From Asaia bogorensis (GTDB lineage: Bacteria; Pseudomonadota; Alphaproteobacteria; Reyranellales; Reyranellaceae), in contig CAMDCE010000040.1 in the NCBI GenBank assembly GCA_945889625.1, forward strand, positions 1 through 46,532: a stretch of 46,532 nucleotides of DNA, written 5' to 3'. Numbering within the stretch: position 1 is the stretch's first letter; each line of letters begins with the position of its first letter. Positions 7,668-15,513 of this stretch are shown one piece after another. Position numbers and translations under genes: made by a program. The notes beneath the pieces are model-generated. The model saw only the letters and a list, made by a program, of their open reading frames with translations, was not told the origin of the DNA and did not search any database.

Positions 7668-9179
7668 TTACATCGTGGCGCCGATTTTCCACGGCTCGAA
7701 CTCGTCATCGCCGATGCCGAGCGCTTCGGACTTGGTCTTGTGGCCCGACGCCGTCCTGAGAATCAGATCGAAAATGCGCCGTCCGTTATCCTGGATGGTC
7801 TCTTCGCCGTCGACGATGGTGCCGCAGTTGATGTCCATGTCGTCGGTCATGCGCCGATAGAGGGAGGTATTCGTCGCAAGCTTGAGCGACGGCGTGGGCT
7901 TGCAGCCGAATACGCTGCCACGCCCCGTCGTGAAGCACAGGACATTGGCGCCGCCCGCGACCTGCCCCGTGGCGGAGACCGGGTCGTAGCCCGGCGAATC
8001 CATATAGACGAAGCCCTTGGCGGTGATCGGCTGCGCATACTCGTAGACATCGACCAAGTTGGTCGTGCCGCCCTTGGCCACCGCGCCAAGCGACTTCTCG
8101 AGAATGGTCGTGAGACCGCCCGCCTTGTTGCCCGGCGAGGGATTGTTGTTCATCTCGCCGCCGGTGCGCGCGCAATGGTCTTCCCACCACTTGATGCGCT
8201 GCACGATCTTCTCGCCGACGGCGCGGCTGGCCGCGCGGCGCGTCAGCAGATGCTCGGCGCCGTAGATCTCGGGCGTCTCGGAAAGAACCGCCGTGCCGCC
8301 GTTCTTCACCAGAAGATCGACCGCCGCGCCCAGCGCCGGATTGGCCGAGATGCCGGAATAGCCGTCCGAGCCGCCGCATTGCAGCGCCAGGATGAGCTCG
8401 CTGGCCGGGATCGCCTCGCGCTTCACATTGTTGGCCTCGGGCAGCAACTCCTTCAGGAAACCCGTGGCGCGCATCACGGTCTTGCTGACACCGCCCTCGT
8501 CCTGGATCGCCATCGGGATGAGCTTGGGCCCTTCCTTCAGGCCCTCGGCATTCATCAGGCCGGAGATCTGATTGGTCTCGCATCCCAGACCCAGCACCAC
8601 GACCGCCGCCATATTGGGATGTCGTGTGTAGCCGGCGAGCGTGCGGCGCAGCACGTCCATCTCCAGCCCCGATGCCGCCATGCCGCAGCCGCCGCCGTGC
8701 GTGAGCGGCACGACGCCGTCGATGTTGGGATACTGCGCCAGCATCGGCTCGAGGTGACGGGCGATCATGCGGCTGGTGGCGGCCGAGCAGTTCACCGTGG
8801 TCACGATGCCGATGTAGTTGCGCGTGGCGGCGCGGCCGTCGGCGCGGCGATAGCCCTGGAAGGTCGCGGGCGGGTTGGCGTACTCGGTCGGCCGCGCGTC
8901 GGTGCAGAAGGCATAGTCGCGCTCGAAATCGCCCATGATGCAATTGTGCGTGTGGATGTGGGCGCCTGCGCCCAGGTCCTCGGTGGCAAAGCCGATGATC
9001 TGGTTGTACTTGCGCAGCGGCTCGCCCTTCCTGACCGCCCTGGTGAGGATCTTGTGGCCGGGCGGCACGCGCGTCGCCGATGCAACCTCGCCCTCGACCG
9101 TGGTGCCGGGCAGGATGTCCATGCGCGCCACCACGACGTTGTCGTTGGGATGCAGGCGGATGGTGAGCGGTGCGGTCAT
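7668..9179 (-). CDS. UxaA/GarD family sugar-acid dehydratase (altronate/galactarate dehydratase type)
   Basis: A 503-residue protein with an N-terminal SAF-like domain (about 8-95, VARMDILPGTTVEG to HIHTHNC) and a long C-terminal catalytic region of the altronate/galactarate dehydratase family (GVVPLTHGGGCGM, LGLGCETNQISGL, ALQCGGSDGYSGI, NPSPGNKAGGLTTILEKSLGA). These iron-dependent enzymes remove water from hexonates or hexarates to give keto-deoxy acids. It lies 24 bases after a DapA-superfamily gene, so together they may form a short sugar-acid pathway. The exact substrate is not decidable from sequence. Confidence 0.88.
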   Translation of the reverse strand: MTAPLTIRLHPNDNVVVARMDILPGTTVEGEVASATRVPPGHKILTRAVRKGEPLRKYNQIIGFATEDLGAGAHIHTHNCIMGDFERDYAFCTDARPTEYANPPATFQGYRRADGRAATRNYIGIVTTVNCSAATSRMIARHLEPMLAQYPNIDGVVPLTHGGGCGMAASGLEMDVLRRTLAGYTRHPNMAAVVVLGLGCETNQISGLMNAEGLKEGPKLIPMAIQDEGGVSKTVMRATGFLKELLPEANNVKREAIPASELILALQCGGSDGYSGISANPALGAAVDLLVKNGGTAVLSETPEIYGAEHLLTRRAASRAVGEKIVQRIKWWEDHCARTGGEMNNNPSPGNKAGGLTTILEKSLGAVAKGGTTNLVDVYEYAQPITAKGFVYMDSPGYDPVSATGQVAGGANVLCFTTGRGSVFGCKPTPSLKLATNTSLYRRMTDDMDINCGTIVDGEETIQDNGRRIFDLILRTASGHKTKSEALGIGDDEFEPWKIGATM

Positions 9180-9203
9180 GGCGGTCTCCCAAAGGGCGTA
9201 AAG

Positions 9204-10100
9204 CTACGCGGCGCGCCTGGCGCGGATGGAGTCGATGGCGGCGTAGAGCTTGCGGCACTCGGCCTCGCTGAGCGAGCGCAGCGGCGCGCGCATGCGGCTC
9301 CAGGCCACCGGGTCGTTGCGGCGATGGCCGACCAGCGCCTTCACCGCGGCCGTCACGGCATAAGGCAGCACCACGTCGATCATCGCGTTGACCTTCGGTT
9401 CCTCGATGCCGTTCACCGGCCCCTGCATCAGGTCGGGCGCGATGTTGGCCAGGCCGCAGATCGTGCCGGAGGCGCCGAGGTTCATTCCCCTGGCGAGCAG
9501 CCGCTCATCGCCGATCAGGATGTGCAGGTCGTCGTGGTGCGTCAACAGCGCCTGCGTGTTCTCCCAGCTACCCGAGGAGTCCTTCACGCCCGAGACCTGT
9601 TGGGGAAATTCCTTCTTGAGACGATCGATCAGCTCGATGGAGAGCCCGACCGAAGTCACCTGCGGGATATGATAGAGAATGACGTTGCTCGCCTTGGGAC
9701 CGAGGCCGGTGAGAACGGCGGCGAACCAGTCGAACAAGCCCTCGTCGCCGGGGGCCTTGAAATAGAACGGTGGCGCCAGCAGGAAGCTCGGACAGCCCAG
9801 CCTCAGCGCCGCTTCACCCTGCGCAACGGCATCCTCTACCGAAGCCGCGGCGATGCCGACCACAAGCTGGCTCGCGGGATCGACGCCGGCGCCGACCAGG
9901 GCGCCCAAGGCGCGGTTGCGCTCGTTGAGGCCAAGCGAGGCGCCCTCGCCCGTCGTGCCGAACACCGTGAGGCTCCTGCAGCCGTCGGCCAGCGACTGAC
10001 GGCCATGCGCCGCCAGGCGCAGCAGGTCGATCGACCTGTCCTCGGCGAAGGGCGTTGAGAGGGCGACGGAGAGGCCGAAGCGGTGGGCGCGAAGCGGCAC
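9204..10100 (-). CDS. DapA-superfamily aldolase/dehydratase
   Basis: About 298 residues from a GTG at 10100, which has a good AAGGAAA ribosome-binding site; a TTG at 10157 would add 19 residues but has no such site. The class I aldolase signs are clear: FGTTGEGASL, the tyrosine in YHIPQVTS and the Schiff-base lysine in [10 protein letters not shown]. The superfamily includes dihydrodipicolinate synthase, keto-deoxy-sugar-acid dehydratases and aldolases. Because the next gene is an altronate/galactarate-type dehydratase, a role downstream of it in sugar-acid breakdown is more likely than lysine synthesis. A second family member at 40865 is the better dapA candidate. Confidence 0.85.
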   Translation of the reverse strand: MPLRAHRFGLSVALSTPFAEDRSIDLLRLAAHGRQSLADGCRSLTVFGTTGEGASLGLNERNRALGALVGAGVDPASQLVVGIAAASVEDAVAQGEAALRLGCPSFLLAPPFYFKAPGDEGLFDWFAAVLTGLGPKASNVILYHIPQVTSVGLSIELIDRLKKEFPQQVSGVKDSSGSWENTQALLTHHDDLHILIGDERLLARGMNLGASGTICGLANIAPDLMQGPVNGIEEPKVNAMIDVVLPYAVTAAVKALVGHRRNDPVAWSRMRAPLRSLSEAECRKLYAAIDSIRARRAA

Positions 10101-10162
10101 GGGCGGCGTTTCCTTTTCGTCCGATTGGGCCGGATCATAGACGAAAAGGACGGCCAAGCGAA

Positions 10163-10186
10163 AAGCGGGGCGCTAGCGCCCCGCTT
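10163..10186 (-). terminator. Intrinsic terminator of the 10209-10658 gene
   Basis: A perfect 24-nt palindrome (AAGCGGGGCG-CTAG-CGCCCCGCTT) followed on the minus strand by TT. It lies between the stop of the WXXGXW gene and the start of the DapA-superfamily gene, so it also separates their transcripts. Confidence 0.8.
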
Positions 10187-10208
10187 CCCTCGTCAGATTG
10201 TCGCCCGC

Positions 10209-10658
10209 CTATCGGCGGTAGGGATTGCTCGGACGACTGTCGTAGCGGTCCGGCACGCCGTCACGGTCGCTGTCCCGACGAGCCTGGCCCTGGTAGCGGT
10301 CGGGGATACCGTCGCCGTTACGATCCCAACGGCTGGCATGATAGCGCCAGCGTTCGCGACCATTGTCGACATAGCGCTCCCAGCGGTCAGGCACGTAGCG
10401 ATAGCCCGCCCGCTCCTGGACCCAAACGCCATTGTTCCAGACGTGCTGGCGACCATCCCAGCGCCAATGGCCCGGCGCCCAGAAGTAGCCCGACCGCGGC
10501 GCCGGAACGACCTCATAGCGAAGCGGCGGCGGCGGTGTGTTGACGATGAAGTTGAAGTCGACCTGAGCGGATGCCGGCGTGAGGGTCGCCGGCGCAATCA
10601 GCACCGGCGTGGCCATCGCAACGACAGCGAAAGCAGTGATCAGAGTACGCTTCATCAT
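10209..10658 (-). CDS. Secreted WXXGXW-repeat protein with calcium-type C-terminal repeats
   Basis: A 149-residue exported protein: signal peptide about 1-32 (ends TPASAQ), then a Tyr/Trp/Pro-rich region with YFWAPGHWRWDGRQHVW and NNGVWV, matching the WXXGXW family. The tail has two acidic loops, DRNGDGIPDRY and DSDRDGVPDRYD, that resemble thrombospondin type 3 or EF-hand calcium loops. A strong ribosome-binding site (GGAGG) precedes the tandem ATG ATG. It is a paralogue of the gene just upstream. Function is unknown; an envelope or surface structural role is likely for the family. Confidence 0.75.
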   Translation of the reverse strand: MMKRTLITAFAVVAMATPVLIAPATLTPASAQVDFNFIVNTPPPPLRYEVVPAPRSGYFWAPGHWRWDGRQHVWNNGVWVQERAGYRYVPDRWERYVDNGRERWRYHASRWDRNGDGIPDRYQGQARRDSDRDGVPDRYDSRPSNPYRR

Positions 10659-10795
10659 GACGTGCCTCCTTCCGCGGCATGCGGGCCGCGTGACAGGAGT
10701 TACGCTTTAGCCCCCGTCCGCGTGCCCTGCCGATAAAGACATTCGCGCCGGCATGCCGCCTCGATTTGGCCATCGTTGGCGTCGCAGCCAAAGAA

Positions 10796-10820
10796 AACGG
10801 GGCGCTTGCGCGCCCCGCTT
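10796..10820 (-). terminator. Intrinsic terminator of the 10836-11291 gene
   Basis: Stem CGGGGCGC / GCGCCCCG with a TTGC loop, followed on the minus strand by a TTTTCTTT run. It resembles the terminator after the paralogous downstream gene, so the duplication may have included the 3' end. Confidence 0.8.
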
Positions 10821-10835
10821 CGCTTTCTCTGATGT

Positions 10836-11291
10836 CTAGCGACGGCGATTGTCGTGATTGTCGTATTTGTTGGGAATACCGTCACGGTCACGATCGCCGT
10901 AGTCGCGGCGATTGTCGCGATTGTCGTACTTGTTGGGAATTCCGTCACGGTCGCGATCACCAAAGGCGCCGTTTTCCTTCGTCCAGTAGCCGGTCTGGTG
11001 CTTCCACTGGTTGTTGCTCTGGTCCCAGCGATCCGGAACCCAACGCTCGCCGGGGCGCGCTGTCATCCAGCGTCCTGGTGCCCAGACATGCTGGTTGTTC
11101 TGCACCCCCCAATAGCCCGGCGCCCACGTGTAGCCCGGTCGGGGAGCGGGAACCATTTCGTATTGCGGCGCCGGCGGCGCACCGAAGGTGATGTTGATCT
11201 GGGCCGATGCCGGGGCAAAGATCGCCGGAGCGACGACCGCCGTCGAAAGGGCGGTGGCCGCGAGAATAGTGTAAACAGAGCGCCTCAACAT
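10836..11291 (-). CDS. Secreted WXXGXW-repeat protein, paralogue with duplicated 21-residue tail
   Basis: A 151-residue protein built like its neighbour: signal peptide ending FAPASAQ (about 31), then YEMVPAPRPGYTWAPGYWG and HVWAPGRWM, typical WXXGXW repeats. The C-terminus contains the calcium-loop unit GDRDRDGIPNKYDN twice, 21 residues apart, mirrored in the DNA as a 63-bp direct repeat (about 10845-10968). The gene has its own terminator and a promoter-sized gap upstream (11292-11389), so it is probably transcribed separately from its paralogue. Function unknown. Confidence 0.75.
   Translation of the reverse strand: MLRRSVYTILAATALSTAVVAPAIFAPASAQINITFGAPPAPQYEMVPAPRPGYTWAPGYWGVQNNQHVWAPGRWMTARPGERWVPDRWDQSNNQWKHQTGYWTKENGAFGDRDRDGIPNKYDNRDNRRDYGDRDRDGIPNKYDNHDNRRR
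10845..10968 (-). repeat. Two 63-bp direct repeats inside the WXXGXW gene
   Basis: The phrase TTGTTGGGAAT-CCGTCACGGTC recurs at a 63-bp interval, encoding two copies of the 21-residue GDRDRDGIPNKYDN unit. It stays in frame, so copy number could change without breaking the protein. Confidence 0.7.
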
Positions 11292-11389
11292 GATGCCTCC
11301 TGAATGTGCGGACGATGTATCCGCACACAGGGAGTACGCAGGCGCGGCGGCTTTGTTACGTGCCTCAATAAAGTATATCCGGCCTCAAT

Positions 11390-12256
11390 TCAGCCGGCGC
11401 CGATCAGCAGCAGGATCACGCCGCCGACGCTGACCAGGATTCCGGCAAGCCCGAGCGCATGCAGTTTCTCCTCGCGCAGGAAGAGGAAGCTCAGGCCGAC
11501 GGCGATCAGGGGAAAGATCGCGACCAGCGGCGCCACCAAGGTGATCGAGCCGAGGCCCAGCGCTGCATAGAGGAGAAACGTCGCGGCGCCATTGCACATG
11601 CCGACGGCGATGAACCACATCACGCCGCGCCGATCGGCTGGCCCTTCACGCAATGCGCGGCGGCCAACCAACGACAGGATCACGGCGGTTGACGTGAGGT
11701 AGCCGATCGCCGCGGCGGCCAGCGGCTCGTGCCACAGCGCCAGCCCGGTCTTGATCGCCGGCTGGATGGAGCCGCGCACCAGGGCGGCGGCCAGCGGCAG
11801 GCCAAGCACCCACACCGACCAGTGCCGTCCGCCCGCGCCGCCACGCAGCGCCAGGAGCGCCACGCCACCCACCACCAGCGCCAGTCCCGCGACCTGGCCC
11901 CAGCTCAGCCGTTCATCGAGAAACAGCACGGCGCCCAACACCGCGAAGACCGGGCTGACGTTGCCCACCGCCCCGGCCACGGCCGGGCCCAGCCTTTCAT
12001 TGGCGCGGACCGTCAGGATCGTCACCATCACCGGAAAGATGCAGCCGACCCCGGCAAAGATCGCCGCCGCCCGCCAGTCGAACCCCGCCGGATCGACGAA
12101 GACGACGGCCAGCGCCCAGGCCGCGATTGCCGAGCCGCCGATGGTGTAAAGCGGCGAGCGCCACGACGGCATGGTGCGCAGGCCGAATTGCGTGAGCACC
12201 AGGCCAAGGGCGAAGCCAAACGCCGCGGCCAGCGCCAAAAGGGCTGCCCCGGTCAT
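11390..12256 (-). CDS. EamA/DMT family transporter
   Basis: A 288-residue inner-membrane protein with about ten hydrophobic segments arranged as two EamA halves. Each half ends in the typical pattern: FAVLGAVLFLDERLSWGQVAGLALVVGGV and IAVGLSFLFLREEKLHALGLAGILVSVGG. These proteins usually export small metabolites such as amino acids. It is divergent from the aminotransferase gene across a 54-bp gap, so the two may share control. Its substrate is unknown. Confidence 0.88.
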   Translation of the reverse strand: MTGAALLALAAAFGFALGLVLTQFGLRTMPSWRSPLYTIGGSAIAAWALAVVFVDPAGFDWRAAAIFAGVGCIFPVMVTILTVRANERLGPAVAGAVGNVSPVFAVLGAVLFLDERLSWGQVAGLALVVGGVALLALRGGAGGRHWSVWVLGLPLAAALVRGSIQPAIKTGLALWHEPLAAAAIGYLTSTAVILSLVGRRALREGPADRRGVMWFIAVGMCNGAATFLLYAALGLGSITLVAPLVAIFPLIAVGLSFLFLREEKLHALGLAGILVSVGGVILLLIGAG

Positions 12257-12310
12257 GGGAATCTGCTATTCCCGCCGCCTTCTGCAGACGACGACACCCA
12301 CGGGGACGAT

Positions 12311-13168
12311 ATGGACACGCTCACCTACTGGAACGGCACGTGGCACGAGGGCAACCCCGCGATCCTGGGGCCGCGCGATCACGCCTTCTGGCTGGGCTCG
12401 ATGGTATTCGACGGCGGCCGCGCCTTCGAGGGCTGCGGGCCGGACCTCGACCTCCATGCGGAACGTGTCGTGCGCTCGGCCCGCGCGCTGGGGCTCAATC
12501 CCACCAAGACAGCCGACGAGATCCTGAAGCTGATGCACGAGGCGGTCCGCCGCTTCGGGCCCAAGGCGGAACTCTACGTGCGGCCGATGTTCTGGCCGAC
12601 CAAGGGCGGCAAGGGCCCGATCTCGATCGACGGCGATTCCTGCCAGTTCGCGCTCTGCGTCTACATCTCGCCGATGCGCGCCGGTACGCCGCTCAGCCTC
12701 GGCCTCTGCCACAGCATCCGCCGGCCGACGCAGGAGAGCGCGCCGACCAACGCCAAGGCAAGCTGCCTCTATCCCAACTCCTCGCGCGGTGCGGCGGAGA
12801 TGCAGAAGCGCGGCTTCGACAACGGCATCGTCCTCGATGCCCTGGGCAATGTCGCCGAGACCTGCAGTTCCAACGTCTTCCTGGCCAAAGGCGGCACGGT
12901 GGTGACACCGATCCCCAACGGCACCTTCCTGGCCGGTGTCACGCGCCACCGCACCATCGAGTTGTTGCGCTCGGCCGGCGTGAAAGTGGACGAGCGCACC
13001 GTCACGACTGCCGACCTGGACGACGCCGACGAGATCTTCACCACCGGCAATGCCGGCAAGGTGCAGCCGGTCAGCCGCTACGAAAGCCGCGACCTGCAGC
13101 CCGGCCCGATCGCTCGTCAGGCGCATGACCTCTACATGACCTATGCTCGGACGCAGCGGGTGATCTAA
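12311..13168 (+). CDS. Class IV aminotransferase (branched-chain aminotransferase-like)
   Basis: A 285-residue PLP enzyme of fold type IV. The cofactor lysine is K149 in TNAKASCLYPN, and the typical glutamate lies in GNVAETCSSNVF. The N-terminus (WNGTWHEGNPAILGPRDHAFWLGSMVFDGGRAFEG) fits the BCAT/D-amino-acid aminotransferase family. A longer in-frame reading exists upstream, but family similarity begins at MDTLTYW, preceded by a short GGGGA site. It moves amino groups between amino acids and 2-oxo acids; BCAT, D-amino acid and omega-type activities cannot be told apart here. It is divergent from an EamA exporter. Confidence 0.88.
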   Translation: MDTLTYWNGTWHEGNPAILGPRDHAFWLGSMVFDGGRAFEGCGPDLDLHAERVVRSARALGLNPTKTADEILKLMHEAVRRFGPKAELYVRPMFWPTKGGKGPISIDGDSCQFALCVYISPMRAGTPLSLGLCHSIRRPTQESAPTNAKASCLYPNSSRGAAEMQKRGFDNGIVLDALGNVAETCSSNVFLAKGGTVVTPIPNGTFLAGVTRHRTIELLRSAGVKVDERTVTTADLDDADEIFTTGNAGKVQPVSRYESRDLQPGPIARQAHDLYMTYARTQRVI

Positions 13169-13196
13169 GGAGGCTTCGGCCTTCGTATACCGGGCG

Positions 13197-13655
13197 ATGA
13201 CAAGGACCTCGCTGCGGGAACGACTCGCCCTCCAGATCTGCATTTCACTCGCCGCGGCTCCAGCGGTCGTGGGCGGATTGTGGGACGTCGTGGACGGCAT
13301 CGATGCGGCGAGCCCATGGGCGGGCAATCACTATCGCTACATCGGCGGCTTGCTGCTGGCGATCGGGTTGGGCTTCTGGAGCACGGTGCCCAACATCGAA
13401 GGCAAGACCTCGCGCCTGCGGCTGCTCGCATCGCTGGTCTTCGTCGGCGGTCTCTGCCGCCTGCTCGGACTGGCGCTGGGCGATCCGCTGACCCTTGCCA
13501 TCCTCGCGGCACTGGTCCTGGAGCTCGTGATGGCGCCGCTGCTTTGCCTGTGGCAGGCGCGCGTGGCTGGAGCCTACACTCCCGCCCAGACGCTCACCGA
13601 GCGCGGAGGAAGACCATGGCCATCCAGATGGCAGTCGAGCGCGAGCGCCGACTGA
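13197..13655 (+). CDS. DUF4345-type small membrane protein
   Basis: A 152-residue protein with about four hydrophobic segments (ICISLAAAPAVVGGLW, YIGGLLLAIGLGFW, LRLLASLVFVGGLCRLLGL, LTLAILAALVLELVMAPLL). Length and the YRYIGGLLLAIGLGFW segment fit the DUF4345 family of unknown function. It starts 28 bases after the aminotransferase stop. The last 13 codons run into the start of the cupin gene in another frame, suggesting coupled translation. Confidence 0.65.
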   Translation: MTRTSLRERLALQICISLAAAPAVVGGLWDVVDGIDAASPWAGNHYRYIGGLLLAIGLGFWSTVPNIEGKTSRLRLLASLVFVGGLCRLLGLALGDPLTLAILAALVLELVMAPLLCLWQARVAGAYTPAQTLTERGGRPWPSRWQSSASAD

Positions 13656-14089
13656 AGATCCGGGGCGACGAGCTCTACTTTACTGCCTATGGCGAGGAGA
13701 CCGGCGGCGCCTACCTGCTGCTCGAACTGCATGTCTCGCCGGGCGGCGGCCCGCCCACCCATCTGCATCACGACGACGCCGAATCCTTCGTCGTCCTCGA
13801 AGGCAGATTCCGCATCCAGCAGGGCGAGGTGATCCGCGACGTCGGGCCGGGCGCCTTCGTCTACGGCCAGCGCGGCGTGCCGCACGGCTTCACCAACATC
13901 GGCGACAAGGTCGGACGCCTGCTGGTGATCGACGCGCCGCCCCGGATCGAGGGCTACTTCCGCGCCCTGGCCGCCCACTGCGCCGCCGACACGCTGACCC
14001 ACGCCGTACAGCAGGACCTCTACCGGCAATACAACATGGAATGGGTCGGGCCCAACGTGGGCCAGTCGGGCGCCGTCCCGTCCCCCTAA
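13616..14089 (+). CDS. Cupin-domain protein
   Basis: A 157-residue single-cupin protein. Motif 1 appears as PPTHLHHDDAESFVVLEGRFRI and motif 2 as GPGAFVYGQRGVPHGFTNIG, with histidines positioned to bind a metal. Enzyme, sugar-binding and sensor roles are all found among such cupins, so no function is assigned. A good ribosome-binding site (GGAGGAAG) precedes the ATG, which lies within the end of the DUF4345 gene. Confidence 0.8.
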   Translation: MAIQMAVERERRLKIRGDELYFTAYGEETGGAYLLLELHVSPGGGPPTHLHHDDAESFVVLEGRFRIQQGEVIRDVGPGAFVYGQRGVPHGFTNIGDKVGRLLVIDAPPRIEGYFRALAAHCAADTLTHAVQQDLYRQYNMEWVGPNVGQSGAVPSP

Positions 14090-14208
14090 ATCTCACGGCG
14101 AATATCCCCAGGAGCGTCGGGATTGTCAGATTTCCGCCCCATTTGAAACCGTAACTGGCCTCAGAGGGCCCGCATGCTTGGGCCCGAAACAGCCAAGGGG
14201 ATTTTCGC

Positions 14209-14418
14209 ATGCGTAGGTACATTGCTCTGGGCATCATCCTCTTCAGCGCGACTGCTTGCGGCGACACCTGGGGCCAGCGCGCGGTCACCGGCGGCGGGAT
14301 CGGCGCCGGCACGGGTGCACTGATCGGCGTGGCGACCGGCTTCAACCCGCTGGCCGGCGCCCTGATCGGCGGCGCAGCCGGCGCCGGCATCGGCGCGGCA
14401 ACGACGCCACGTCGCTAA
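14209..14418 (+). CDS. Small glycine-zipper lipoprotein, copy 1
   Basis: A 69-residue protein. Residues 1-16 are a lipoprotein signal with a lipobox-like SATAC and the acylated cysteine at 17. The rest is a Gly/Ala-rich hydrophobic stretch (VTGGGIGAGTGALIGVAT, then AGALIGGAAGAGIGAATT), a glycine zipper as in small outer-membrane lipoproteins. A 6-bp GGGCCC dyad and an AAGGGGA site precede it. It is nearly identical to the next gene. Function unknown; an envelope role is inferred from the lipobox. Confidence 0.75.
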   Translation: MRRYIALGIILFSATACGDTWGQRAVTGGGIGAGTGALIGVATGFNPLAGALIGGAAGAGIGAATTPRR

Positions 14419-14509
14419 CCCGGACGGAACCAAACCCCGCCTCGAGCGTTGGTCATAGTTGCGCCACACAGATTGGCGACGCTTAAGCTCATCGAGGGAG
14501 AGTCACGTC

Positions 14510-14719
14510 ATGAGCAAATACATCGTTCTCGCTGCGATCCTGGTGGGTGCGACCGCTTGCGGCGACACCTGGGGCCAGCGCGCGGTGACCGGCGGCGGGA
14601 TCGGCGCCGGCACGGGCGCCGTGATCGGTGCCGTGACGCCGCTGGGCATTCTGCCGGGTGCCCTGATCGGCGGCGCGGTCGGCGCCGGCATGGGTGCTGC
14701 GACCACGCCCAAGCAGTAG
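14510..14719 (+). CDS. Small glycine-zipper lipoprotein, copy 2
   Basis: Exactly the same length (69 residues) as the gene 301 bases upstream and clearly its tandem duplicate: ATACGDTWGQRAVTGGGIGA is shared without change. The lipobox cysteine is again residue 17. It differs mainly in the middle (VTPLGILPG against ATGFNPLAG) and in the last residues. A GAGGGAGAG site precedes the ATG, and the 91-bp gap suggests it may have its own promoter. Confidence 0.75.
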   Translation: MSKYIVLAAILVGATACGDTWGQRAVTGGGIGAGTGAVIGAVTPLGILPGALIGGAVGAGMGAATTPKQ

Positions 14720-14732
14720 GTCGCGCCTCAAT

Positions 14733-15458
14733 TCACCACGTCTCTTTCCACGGCCTGAGATCCATCTCGAAGGTCCAGGCCGAGCGCGGCTGGCGGTGGA
14801 GCTGCCAGTAGGCCTCGGCGATGTGGTCGGGATTGAGGATGGCGTCGGGGCCGGCGTTGTAGCGCTCGGGGAAATTGGCCTTGATCCATTCGGTATCGAT
14901 CGCGCCATCGATCACGACGTGGGCGACATGGATGTTCTGCGGATCGAGTTCGCGCGCCAGGGATTGCGCGAGTGCGCGCACCGCGTGCTTGCCGCCGGCA
15001 AACGCCGAGAAGCCGCGGCCGCCGCGCAAGCTCGCCGTGGCGCCGGTGAACAGCATGGTGCCCTTCCCGCGCGGCACCATCGCCTTGGCCGCCTCGCGCG
15101 CCGTCAGGAAACCCGCGAAAGCCGTCATCTCCCAGACCTTGCGGTAGACGCGGCTCGTTGTGTCGCGAATGTCGAAGCGGACATTGCCGCCGATATTGAA
15201 GACGAAGACCTCGATCTCGCCGATCTCGGTCTCGATCGCGCGGAACAGTTTGACGACCTGGTCCTCGTCGCGGGCGTCCGAGCCGAAGGGATGGACCTTA
15301 CCGCCTTCCGACGTGATTTGCGCCACCAGGTGCGCGAGCTTGTCAGCAGTGCGGCGCGTCACCACGGCGGTGTAGCCCTCGCGCGCAAAACGACGGGCGA
15401 TCGCCCCGCCCGTCGCGTCGCCGGCGCCGATCACGACGCAGACCTTGCCCTTGGCCAT
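14733..15458 (-). CDS. SDR family oxidoreductase with Phe in place of catalytic Tyr
   Basis: A 241-residue short-chain dehydrogenase/reductase. The cofactor loop is GAGDATGGAIA near the N-terminus and FNIGGN stands where NNAG is usual. The catalytic serine region is FTGATASLRGG, but the YxxxK motif reads FAGGK, so the proton-donating tyrosine is replaced by phenylalanine. It may use another chemistry or be a non-classical SDR. The ribosome-binding site AAGGAG, 7 bases before the ATG, is buried in a perfect hairpin. It follows the hydroxylase gene by 55 bases on the same strand. Confidence 0.82.
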   Translation of the reverse strand: MAKGKVCVVIGAGDATGGAIARRFAREGYTAVVTRRTADKLAHLVAQITSEGGKVHPFGSDARDEDQVVKLFRAIETEIGEIEVFVFNIGGNVRFDIRDTTSRVYRKVWEMTAFAGFLTAREAAKAMVPRGKGTMLFTGATASLRGGRGFSAFAGGKHAVRALAQSLARELDPQNIHVAHVVIDGAIDTEWIKANFPERYNAGPDAILNPDHIAEAYWQLHRQPRSAWTFEMDLRPWKETW

Positions 15459-15460
15459 TG

Positions 15461-15503
15461 GGCTTCTCCTTCCCGGCCACTCTGTCGGCGGGAAGGAGAA
15501 GCC
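15461..15503 (-). promoter_or_regulatory. Hairpin sequestering the SDR ribosome-binding site
   Basis: On the minus strand GGCTTCTCCTTCCC pairs perfectly with GGGAAGGAGAAGCC, and GCC/GGC extends the stem around a GACAGAGT loop. The 3' arm contains the AAGGAG Shine-Dalgarno of the SDR gene. It lacks a T tract, so control of translation fits better than termination. Confidence 0.6.
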
Positions 15504-15513
15504 TCAAGGGAGA

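Noticed and set aside
7632..10058. 808-residue plus-strand open frame
   Set aside because: Antisense to the dehydratase and DapA-superfamily genes, which carry full family motifs.
14209..14719. Type I toxin pair
   Set aside because: The two small proteins have lipobox cysteines and glycine zippers, and no antisense RNA signal was seen; lipoproteins explain them better.
15461..15503. Intrinsic terminator of the hydroxylase gene
   Set aside because: The stem is strong but no T tract follows, and its 3' arm is the SDR ribosome-binding site at ideal spacing.
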